5,417 bases of DNA, from NCBI GenBank assembly GCA_027625225.1, contig JAQBWG010000141.1, positions 1 to 5,417 of the forward strand, written 5' to 3'. Shown here in pieces: positions 1-4,335 of the stretch. The DNA is from Chloroflexota bacterium. GTDB taxonomy: Bacteria; Chloroflexota; Dehalococcoidia; Lucifugimonadales; VGZR01. Position 1 is the stretch's first letter, and the number at the start of each line of letters is the position of its first letter. Under the pieces are notes generated by a model. It saw only the letters and a list, made by a program, of their open reading frames with translations, made no database searches and was not told where the DNA came from. The position numbers and the translations under genes are program-made.

Positions 1-141
1 GGCTACTGGTTCCAGCCGAACCCCAAGGGGTTCGAGAAGGTAATCGAGTTCATCTTCTCCCCCATGATACGCGGCGGCATCAACGGCAGCTTCAAGAAGA
101 TGAAGGCCGTCGTCGAATCCGAAGGCAAAGCCTCTAGCTAG
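1..141 (+). CDS. C-terminal fragment of an unidentified protein, possibly SRPBCC/START-like
   Basis: An open frame runs in from the left edge and gives 46 residues before TAG at 139-141. It begins GYWFQPNPKGFEKVIEFIFS and ends in a basic amphipathic stretch containing GGINGSFKKMKAVVES. A long C-terminal helix rich in Lys, Met and hydrophobic residues, ending in a KxMKxxVE-like pattern, resembles the last helix of SRPBCC (polyketide cyclase/START) proteins. That assignment is a weak inference from a short tail. The codon choice is GC-rich like the flanking metabolic genes, which supports real coding. The gene converges on leuB and the two stop codons overlap within one CTAG, so there is no room for a terminator between them. 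Confidence 0.6.
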   Translation, partial: GYWFQPNPKGFEKVIEFIFSPMIRGGINGSFKKMKAVVESEGKASS

Positions 142-1232
142 ATGTAGTTGGCTATCACTGAGCCGAGCTTGGACGTCGGGGTGGGCGTGTCGCCCCTCGC
201 AACGATGTCGGCGGTGCGGTAGCCCTCGGCCAGCACTCCCTCTACCGCGCCCTCGATGGCGTCGGCCTCGCGTTGTAATCCGAACGAGTAGCGCAGCATC
301 ATGGCAGCGCTGAGTATGGCGGCGATGGGGTTGGCGATGCCCTTGCCGGCGATGTCCGGCGCGGTGCCGTGGATGGGCTCGTACAGCCCGACGCCTTTGG
401 CGCGCTTGCCCACGGCAGGCAGGCTGGACAGGCTGGCGGACGGCAGCATGCCCATCGAGCCGCCGAGCATGGCGGACTCGTCGGACAGGATGTCGCCAAA
501 GGTGTTCTCGGCCACGATAACGTCGAAGCTGCCAGGGTTGCGCACCAGCTGCATGGCGGCGTTGTCCACCAGCACATGCTCCAGTTGGATATCGGCGTAC
601 TCTTTGCCCATTTCGGTGGCTATCTCGCGCCACAGGCGGCCCGTTGCCAGCACGTTGAACTTGTCCACCGAGGTGAGTTTCTTGCGTCGCTGGCGAGCCA
701 GCTCGAAGCCGACCTTGAGAATACGGACGATCTCTTTCTCAGAATAGCTCATGGTGTCCACGGCCCGACGTCCGCGTGAGGTTTCCCAGCGCTTCTTGGG
801 CTTGCCGAAGTACAGGCCACCGGTGAGTTCACGGATGATGACCATGTCCACGTCCTTCACCACGCTGGCCTTGAGAGGACTGGAGTCGAGCAGTTGCGGG
901 TAGGCCTTCACGGGCCGGATGTTGGCGAACAGGCCGAGCGATTTGCGGATGCCCAGGATGCCGTCCTCGGGCCGGACTTTGGCTGTGGGGCTGTCCCACT
1001 TGGGGCCGCCGACGGCGCCGAAGAGGATGGCGTCGGACGCTTTGGAGATGCGTATGGTCTCTTCGGGCAGCGGGGTGCCGAACTCGTCTATGGCGTTGCC
1101 GCCGATGCGGCCGAGTTTGGCCTCGAAGGTGTGCTTGAACTTACGGCCCACGGCCTCCAGGACTTTGACGGCCTCCGCGGTGACCTCGGGGCCTACGCCG
1201 TCGCCGGGCAGGACGGCAATGTTGCACTTCAT
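138..1232 (-). CDS. leuB: 3-isopropylmalate dehydrogenase
   Basis: LeuB catalyses NAD-dependent oxidative decarboxylation of 3-isopropylmalate to 2-oxoisocaproate, the third committed step of leucine synthesis, in the cytoplasm. The 364-residue product has the usual family length. Visible hallmarks are GDGVGPEV at 10-17, the substrate-binding segment GIRKSLGLFANIRP at about 94-107 (Arg96, Arg106), Arg134 before LTGGLYFG, catalytic Tyr141, Lys191 in SVDKFNVL, VDNAAMQLVRNP with metal ligand Asp223, FGDILSDE with Asp247 and Asp251, and the NAD-binding LYEPIHGTAPDIAGKG at 283-298. The FANIRP motif and the Arg pattern favour LeuB over isocitrate or tartrate dehydrogenase. The ATG at 1232-1230 is chosen because AGGAGG lies 5 nt upstream and homology begins there; the frame stays open for 82 more codons but encodes nothing LeuB-like. 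leuA and leuCD are not adjacent, and the next gene diverges. Confidence 0.97.
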   Translation of the reverse strand: MKCNIAVLPGDGVGPEVTAEAVKVLEAVGRKFKHTFEAKLGRIGGNAIDEFGTPLPEETIRISKASDAILFGAVGGPKWDSPTAKVRPEDGILGIRKSLGLFANIRPVKAYPQLLDSSPLKASVVKDVDMVIIRELTGGLYFGKPKKRWETSRGRRAVDTMSYSEKEIVRILKVGFELARQRRKKLTSVDKFNVLATGRLWREIATEMGKEYADIQLEHVLVDNAAMQLVRNPGSFDVIVAENTFGDILSDESAMLGGSMGMLPSASLSSLPAVGKRAKGVGLYEPIHGTAPDIAGKGIANPIAAILSAAMMLRYSFGLQREADAIEGAVEGVLAEGYRTADIVARGDTPTPTSKLGSVIANYI

Positions 1233-1237
1233 GGCTT

Positions 1238-1243
1238 CCTCCT
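1238..1243 (-). promoter_or_regulatory. Shine-Dalgarno of leuB
   Basis: On the minus strand this reads AGGAGG, separated by 5 nt (AAGCC) from the ATG at 1232-1230. It is a full-consensus ribosome binding site. It settles the leuB start against the longer open frame that reaches back to 1478 inside the divergent oxidoreductase gene. Confidence 0.85.
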
Positions 1244-1252
1244 CACACAGGT

Positions 1253-1268
1253 GGCCCGCGCACGGGCC
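1253..1268 (-). promoter_or_regulatory. GC-only hairpin in the leuB leader
   Basis: A perfect 6-bp inverted repeat, GGCCCG / CGGGCC, encloses a 4-nt loop that reads TGCG in the leuB transcript (UNCG-type by letters, though the closing pair is G-C). If leuB is transcribed from the TATAAT box at 1276-1281, the transcript would begin near 1269, so this stem-loop would be the very 5' end of the mRNA, about 10 nt before the ribosome binding site. Such a stem could protect the 5' end, or the inverted repeat could be a protein site. There is no U-run, so it is not an intrinsic terminator for leuB. Its function is inferred only from position. Confidence 0.4.
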
Positions 1269-1275
1269 GGAAGGT

Positions 1276-1281
1276 ATTATA
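1276..1281 (-). promoter_or_regulatory. Candidate -10 box for leuB
   Basis: The minus strand has a perfect TATAAT here, in the 91-bp gap between the divergent leuB and FAD oxidoreductase starts. It is correctly placed to start transcription about 37 nt upstream of the leuB ATG. No good -35 is visible: TGGTTA with a 16-bp spacer matches only 3 of 6 bases, so an activator may be needed or the box may be fortuitous. The same bases read TATTAT (1275-1280) on the plus strand and could serve the divergent gene, but no -35 supports that. Confidence 0.4.
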
Positions 1282-1323
1282 TGCCAGTCTGATGGATTAA
1301 CCAGCGAAACGAGAGGTATTTGC

Positions 1324-2493
1324 ATGACGAAAACTGCGGAGGCGGTGGTCATCGGCGGCGGTGTGATGGGGACGAGCATCTTATACAACCTGGCAATGCG
1401 CGGGATAAAGGGCGTGTTGCTAGAGAAAAGCAACCTGGGTGCGGGCGGCACGGGCCGGTCGTCGGGGCTTATCCGCATGCACTACTCGACCGAGGTGCTG
1501 GGGCGGCTGGCGTGGGAGAGCTTCCATGTGTTCAAGGACTGGGAAAACCGCGTGGGCGGCGACGCGCCGCAGTTCATCAAGACGGGCTTCATGGCCATCG
1601 CCGGGCCGGACGAGGCGGAAGGGCTGCGGCACAACCTGGAGTTGAGCAAGCGCATCGGGGTGGACACCTACGAGGTGTCGCTCAAAGAAGCAGCCGAGCT
1701 TGCCCCGGCGTTCGAGTTCAACGAGGGCGAGGTGGTGGCGTGGGAGCCGGAATCGGGGCACGGCGATCCGTCGGGGACGGCGATGTCGTTCGCAGCGCGG
1801 GCGCGCGAGCTGGGCGCGCAGGTCATCGTGGAGTCGCCGGTAACGTCCATCGAGACGGACGGCGGACGGGTGACGGGCGTGAACACGGCGAACGAGCGGT
1901 ACGAGTCGCCCATCGTCATCGTGGCGGCGGGGCCGTGGACGCCGACGCTGCTGTCGGGCATCGGTGTGGACATCCCCATCACCTGCACGCGGCACGAGGT
2001 GTTCTTTATCAAGCGCAAGCTGGAGGCGGTGCCGAACCACCCCGGCGGCGTGGACGTGGCGAACCTGGTGTACTTCCGGCCGGAGGGGGTCGACCTGACG
2101 CTGGTGGGCAACGGGAACGTGGAGCAGGCGGCGGACCCGGACAACTACAACCCGAAGCCGACGATGAGCTACCTGGAGGACGTGTGGCTGCGGCTGGCGA
2201 AGCGCATCCCGGGCATCGCGGACGGCGAGTTCTTCACGGGCTACGCGGGGCTGTACGATTCGTCGCCGGACGAGCACCCCATCGTGGACGCGGTGGACGG
2301 CGTGGACGGGCTGTACGTGTGTGCGGGGTTCAGCGGGCACGGGTTCAAGGAGTCGCCGGCGGTCGGCGCGTGCATGGCGGAGCTTGTCACCGGGGGCGCG
2401 GCGAAAACGGTGGACATCGTGCCGCTGCGGATGGGCCGGTTCAAGGACGGCACACTCAACACCATATCGTACAAGTTCAAGGTGATTGCGTGA
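1324..2493 (+). CDS. FAD-dependent oxidoreductase, DAO / sarcosine oxidase beta-like family
   Basis: This is a 389-residue flavoprotein of the D-amino-acid oxidase (DAO) superfamily. These enzymes oxidise C-N bonds of amino acids or N-methylated amines using FAD; the substrate here cannot be read from the sequence. The N-terminus shows the Rossmann dinucleotide fold, VVIGGGVMG at 8-16, with the ribose-binding Glu34 ending strand 2. GAGGTGRSSGLIRMHYS at 39-55 is the flavin-loop signature seen in sarcosine and dimethylglycine oxidases. IVIVAAGPW at 197-205 and CAGFSGHGFKESPAVG at 333-348 complete the FAD site. In GYAGLYDSSPDEHPIVD (306-322), the position of the covalent-flavin Cys of monomeric sarcosine oxidase appears to be Gly, so FAD is probably bound non-covalently. 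The ATG at 1324 follows GAGAGG with a 7-nt spacer. The gene stands alone, divergent from leuB. Confidence 0.9.
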   Translation: MTKTAEAVVIGGGVMGTSILYNLAMRGIKGVLLEKSNLGAGGTGRSSGLIRMHYSTEVLGRLAWESFHVFKDWENRVGGDAPQFIKTGFMAIAGPDEAEGLRHNLELSKRIGVDTYEVSLKEAAELAPAFEFNEGEVVAWEPESGHGDPSGTAMSFAARARELGAQVIVESPVTSIETDGGRVTGVNTANERYESPIVIVAAGPWTPTLLSGIGVDIPITCTRHEVFFIKRKLEAVPNHPGGVDVANLVYFRPEGVDLTLVGNGNVEQAADPDNYNPKPTMSYLEDVWLRLAKRIPGIADGEFFTGYAGLYDSSPDEHPIVDAVDGVDGLYVCAGFSGHGFKESPAVGACMAELVTGGAAKTVDIVPLRMGRFKDGTLNTISYKFKVIA

Positions 2494-2513
2494 TTAACAG
2501 ACCTCAAAACCCA

Positions 2514-2542
2514 TTGACATATTAGCACATGTGTTCTATTTT
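2514..2542 (+). promoter_or_regulatory. Promoter of the vapB45-like antitoxin gene
   Basis: A consensus -35, TTGACA (2514-2519), is followed after exactly 17 bp by TATTTT (2537-2542), a 4/6 match to the -10. It lies 21 bp after the upstream stop codon, in sequence that turns abruptly AT-rich. Transcription would start near 2549, giving a leader of only about 12 nt before the ATG at 2561. This makes the earlier in-frame GTG at 2531 an unlikely start, since it would fall inside the promoter. Confidence 0.65.
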
Positions 2543-2547
2543 GTTCT
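2526..2547 (+). promoter_or_regulatory. Candidate operator overlapping the antitoxin promoter
   Basis: The promoter contains an 8-bp perfect palindrome, CACATGTG (2526-2533), between the -35 and -10 boxes. It also contains a direct repeat of TGTTCT at 2532-2537 and 2542-2547, spaced 10 bp apart, that is, one helical turn. Type II antitoxins with a helix-turn-helix commonly repress their own operon by binding such sites over the promoter. That this site does so is an inference from position and symmetry. Confidence 0.4.
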
Positions 2548-2560
2548 AAAAGGACTAATT

Positions 2561-3271
2561 ATGTCAAAGATAAATGGACGTCCATCATTTTCAGGTGTTT
2601 ATCCGGTGTCCGATGCGGCGGCGTTAATTGAAGCCACCACACCACACCCCGAACTCCCTTCGACTTCTCTCAAACCACTTGAATTGATAACGACTCGACA
2701 CTTGTTCAGATGGGTAAAGGAAGGACTAACCGGACGATACTTGGCAGGCCTGACAGGCAGAGAAGTAGCACTTACCTTCAAAGACCTAGTAAGCCTGCGA
2801 ATGGTTGCTATTTTTCGTTCATATGGAATAAAGCCCAGTGAAATCCGTAAGGCACACAATATTCTTCAAAATGAACGTGGTTGGTCACATCCCTTTGCAA
2901 TGGAACCACTTTGGATTTCAGGGCTGAATATCTACGTTAGGGAAAACAACATCCCAATCGCTATTACCAAAAACTGGCAAGTTGCTTTTGACTTTTTCGA
3001 CCAATTTGTAGGCCCCGTCCATAGGCTGTTGTTTAATAAGGACGAAGAGGCCCAGGCATGGGAACCCGTCGAGGGGATTCTCCTTGACCCCCGTATCTCA
3101 TTTGGAGAACCTTGCATCAAAGGTACCCGGATTCCCACACAAGTATTGTGGGCCTTGAACGCTGGGGGTGACCCACCTGAACGAATTGCAGATGCATATG
3201 AAATGCCGGTAGAGAGGGTAAACACGGCGATTGACTGGGAGCAACGGCTCGAACAAAGGCCAGCTGCCTAA
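2561..3271 (+). CDS. VapB45-like antitoxin: N-terminal HTH plus C-terminal DUF433
   Basis: The 236-residue protein resembles the large antitoxins paired with VapC45-type PIN toxins (M. tuberculosis VapB45 is of similar length). Residues about 15-100 contain a MerR-like winged-helix pattern: ITTRHLFRWVKEGL, then LTFKDLVSLRMVAIFRSYGIKPSEIRKA. Residues 172-231 form a DUF433 domain with its hallmark ISFGEPCIKGTRIPT at 179-193 and a second small HTH, PPERIADAYEMPVERVNTAI. The expected role is to bind and silence the toxin encoded next and to repress the operon. The ATG at 2561 is chosen for AAAAGGA (2548-2554) with a 6-nt spacer; an in-frame GTG at 2531 lies in the promoter. The stop at 3269-3271 overlaps the putative ancestral toxin reading frame. 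Codon use is AT-richer than in the flanking genes, suggesting acquisition. The frame is intact. Confidence 0.85.
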   Translation: MSKINGRPSFSGVYPVSDAAALIEATTPHPELPSTSLKPLELITTRHLFRWVKEGLTGRYLAGLTGREVALTFKDLVSLRMVAIFRSYGIKPSEIRKAHNILQNERGWSHPFAMEPLWISGLNIYVRENNIPIAITKNWQVAFDFFDQFVGPVHRLLFNKDEEAQAWEPVEGILLDPRISFGEPCIKGTRIPTQVLWALNAGGDPPERIADAYEMPVERVNTAIDWEQRLEQRPAA

Positions 3272-3299
3272 GCAAGTAGAATTTTGCTAAGACGAAGGC
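3264..3299 (+). other. Disconnected 5' end of the PIN-like toxin gene, with an in-frame stop
   Basis: In the toxin frame this stretch reads LPKQVEFC, stop (TAA 3288-3290), DEG, then runs into the open frame LPPKIGQVLAHVGYS. PIN-like toxins of the VapC45 type begin with a hydrophobic strand ending in Asp, as in FF-x-D-x-x-LP, and that Asp is the first metal-binding residue. Here Asp (GAC 3291-3293) is present directly after the stop codon, so one nonsense change (for example from TTA) would explain the break. No ATG or GTG precedes it in a sensible place. CTG at 3264, 4 nt after AAAGG, and TTG at 3231 are the only nearby in-frame candidates. Confidence 0.6.
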
Positions 3300-3740
3300 T
3301 TGCCACCAAAAATAGGGCAAGTTCTCGCCCACGTGGGCTATTCCATCCGATTTGGTCAAGCCGGGACAAAAGATGAAGATTTGATCCCATGGATGGGTGA
3401 CAACAACCTCACATGGATATCGAAAGACGACAAATCAAAATGGGCACATGAAAAAGAAATTCGGGATGCAGGGATAAGTATCGTGTGGCTTAGAGGCCTA
3501 ACTCATGCGAAACGTGGAAAGATAACGTCCATAGAAAAGCATCCAAACATGAAACAAGTTCTAAAGATGCTGGTTGACCAACTTGACCGAATTTCAGAGG
3601 AAGTAGCACGAGCCAATGGCCCGCGCTACTTCATATTGTTCATCCGTCGCCGCAAGATAGCCGGTGCCGATGTTGACAACGCGGAGTATTCTACTCACAC
3701 AACACTTAAGGAAGTACACGAAAGACTGGCGGGGGCCTAA
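3300..3740 (+). CDS. VapC45-like PIN-domain toxin, 5'-truncated and probably inactive
   Basis: The surviving open frame gives 146 residues if started at the TTG at 3300-3302, for which no good ribosome binding site is seen. It matches the PIN-like nuclease partners of DUF433 antitoxins. It starts LPPKIGQVLAHVGY, followed by the acidic loop GTKDEDLIPWMG (Asp/Glu about 25-27), LTWISKDDKSK (Asp43, Asp44), and the central strand ISIVWLRGLTH. In intact relatives these acidic residues hold metal for RNA cleavage together with an N-terminal Asp. That first Asp lies upstream of the TTG behind an in-frame TAA, so a protein made from this start would lack it. The gene directly follows the antitoxin, 28 nt after its stop, as expected for a vapBC operon. 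The rest of the frame shows no further lesion, so decay is recent or the stop is a sequence error. It could also be a harmless antitoxin-binding decoy. Confidence 0.7.
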   Translation: MPPKIGQVLAHVGYSIRFGQAGTKDEDLIPWMGDNNLTWISKDDKSKWAHEKEIRDAGISIVWLRGLTHAKRGKITSIEKHPNMKQVLKMLVDQLDRISEEVARANGPRYFILFIRRRKIAGADVDNAEYSTHTTLKEVHERLAGA

Positions 3741-3778
3741 GGCTGAATTTCAACACGGGAAGCCTGTTCATGGAATCG

Positions 3779-3845
3779 GCCGTCCCCTAGTTACATCTGC
3801 TGTTCCCATCTGTTGTCCAGCTTGTCCCAGCGGTTGCGTTATTCC
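3779..3845. repeat. Direct repeat copy A (left flank of hicAB)
   Basis: This 67-bp block aligns without gaps to 4269-4335 at an offset of exactly 490 bp, with 58 of 67 positions identical. Shared identical runs are 12 bp (3779-3790), 17 bp (3792-3808) and 18 bp (3822-3839). Similarity ends abruptly at 3845, just before the hicA upstream region, and on the left at 3779. Together with copy B it brackets the hicAB pair. Confidence 0.9.
3791..3844 (-). pseudogene. Remnant of an aldo/keto reductase C-terminus
   Basis: On the minus strand, repeat copy A decodes as RNRWDKLDNRWEQQM followed by TAA (3791-3793). Thirteen of 15 residues match the last residues of the intact reductase at 4281-5204, which read RNRWDKLDDGWEQQM. 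Just upstream, the codon aligned to Leu292 of the reductase is a stop (TAA), and beyond 3845 there is no further similarity, so only the extreme 3' end of a gene is present. Three of the five changed sense codons are synonymous, suggesting that the copy diverged as part of a working gene rather than after duplication in place. Confidence 0.75.
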
Positions 3846-3854
3846 AGTTCCGGT

Positions 3855-3860
3855 TATTAT
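3855..3860 (+). promoter_or_regulatory. Possible -10 box for hicAB
   Basis: TATTAT (5/6 to consensus) ends 7 nt before the hicA ATG, in an AT-rich spot just outside repeat copy A. A weak TTGCGT lies upstream at 3834-3839 with a short 15-bp spacer. If used, transcription would begin at or next to the start codon, giving a leaderless hicA message; this would fit the absence of a ribosome binding site before hicA. Low confidence. Confidence 0.25.
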
Positions 3861-3867
3861 TGTTTAG

Positions 3868-4065
3868 ATGGTGAAGGTTCGCGAGATAACCTATGTGCTG
3901 GACGAAGACCATTGGTATTTGATAGCCAGACGGGGTAGTCATCGCCAGTACAAACTCTCGCCCGATGTTGGAAGAATCACGATTGCAGGTCATTCAGGGC
4001 ATGAGTTGGGAGCAGGTACGCTTGGGAGTGTTCTCAAGCAGGCTCAAGCCAAGGGGTCGAAGTAA
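3868..4065 (+). CDS. hicA: HicA-family mRNA interferase toxin
   Basis: The 65-residue product has the normal HicA size and fold pattern, a double-stranded-RNA-binding-like alpha-beta-beta-beta-alpha domain that cleaves mRNA and other RNAs when not bound by HicB. It reads MVKVREITYVLDEDHWYL, then RRGSHRQYKL with the essential His25 in GSHRQY, the strand GRITIAGH, and the C-terminal helix GTLGSVLKQAQAKG, matching the family GTLxSILKQAGL ending. All expected parts are present, so the toxin looks functional. The start is ATG at 3868; the next codon is GTG, which would give the more canonical MKVREI. No Shine-Dalgarno is visible. The gene leads the pair and is followed after 2 nt by hicB. The unit lies between the two copies of the reductase-end repeat. 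Confidence 0.9.
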   Translation: MVKVREITYVLDEDHWYLIARRGSHRQYKLSPDVGRITIAGHSGHELGAGTLGSVLKQAQAKGSK

Positions 4066-4067
4066 GC

Positions 4068-4265
4068 GTGCCAAAATACCCGGTGGTGATTGAACAGGCA
4101 GGGAAGAACTATTCCGCCTTCTCTCCGGATTTACCCGGCTGCATCGCTACGGGCAAGAGCAAAGCCGAGGCAGCCAAGAACATCCACGAAGCTATCGAGT
4201 TTCACTTAGAGGGATTGAAAGAAGACAACCTTCCTATCCCTGAACCCCACTCTTCGGCGGAGTAG
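4068..4265 (+). CDS. hicB: HicB-family antitoxin, short form
   Basis: The 65-residue product is the short HicB type: a partial RNase H-like fold that wraps the toxin, without an attached HTH or ribbon-helix-helix DNA-binding domain. It shows the strand YPVVIEQAGKNYSAFSPDLPGC, then ATGKSKAEAAKNIHEAIEFHLEGL, then the Pro-rich tail LPIPEPHSSAE. It starts at GTG 4068, 2 nt after the hicA stop, with AAGGGG at 4051-4056 as a distant possible ribosome site; translation is probably coupled to hicA. Short HicB proteins often run on as E-Y-V-x-V. Here the frame is GAG TAG GTA GCC GTC CCC TAG, so a Tyr-to-stop change may have removed the last few residues (YVAVP). The core is intact. The gene converges on the reductase with 15 nt between the stop codons. 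Confidence 0.88.
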   Translation: MPKYPVVIEQAGKNYSAFSPDLPGCIATGKSKAEAAKNIHEAIEFHLEGLKEDNLPIPEPHSSAE

Positions 4266-4268
4266 GTA

Positions 4269-4335
4269 GCCGTCCCCTAGCTACATCTGCTGTTCCCAGC
4301 CGTCATCGAGTTTGTCCCAGCGGTTGCGTAGTTCC
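4269..4335. repeat. Direct repeat copy B (right flank of hicAB, reductase 3' end)
   Basis: This is the partner of 3779-3845. The copy contains the last 17 or so codons and the stop of the intact aldo/keto reductase gene plus 12 bp downstream of it. Its left edge begins 3 bp after the hicB stop codon, so hicAB with its upstream region fills the whole space between the copies (3846-4268). Confidence 0.9.

Noticed and set aside
301..1292. Three plus-strand open frames within leuB
   Set aside because: All lie antisense to a clear LeuB coding sequence and show no family motif.
919..1323. A 135-codon upstream extension of the FAD oxidoreductase frame
   Set aside because: It runs antisense through leuB. 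The Rossmann motif begins right after the ATG at 1324, which has its own ribosome site.
1233..1478. An 82-codon N-terminal extension of leuB in frame
   Set aside because: It overlaps the start of the divergent oxidoreductase gene, has no LeuB-like sequence, and the strong AGGAGG site points to the ATG at 1232-1230.
1420..2340. A 306-codon antisense open frame inside the FAD oxidoreductase gene
   Set aside because: Its Arg/His/Val-rich composition is typical of antisense frames in high-GC genes, and it has no recognisable domain or ribosome site.
2531..2560. GTG start 30 nt upstream for the antitoxin
   Set aside because: It lies between the -35 and -10 boxes of a good promoter, whereas ATG 2561 has a proper Shine-Dalgarno.
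3664..3867. A 67-codon plus-strand frame crossing the end of the toxin gene and repeat copy A
   Set aside because: It is a different frame of the toxin tail plus the antisense of the reductase remnant, with no coherent protein.
3787..3993. A 68-codon minus-strand frame over hicA and repeat copy A
   Set aside because: It is antisense to hicA and in a different frame from the reductase remnant; its Asn-rich end reflects frame shift only.
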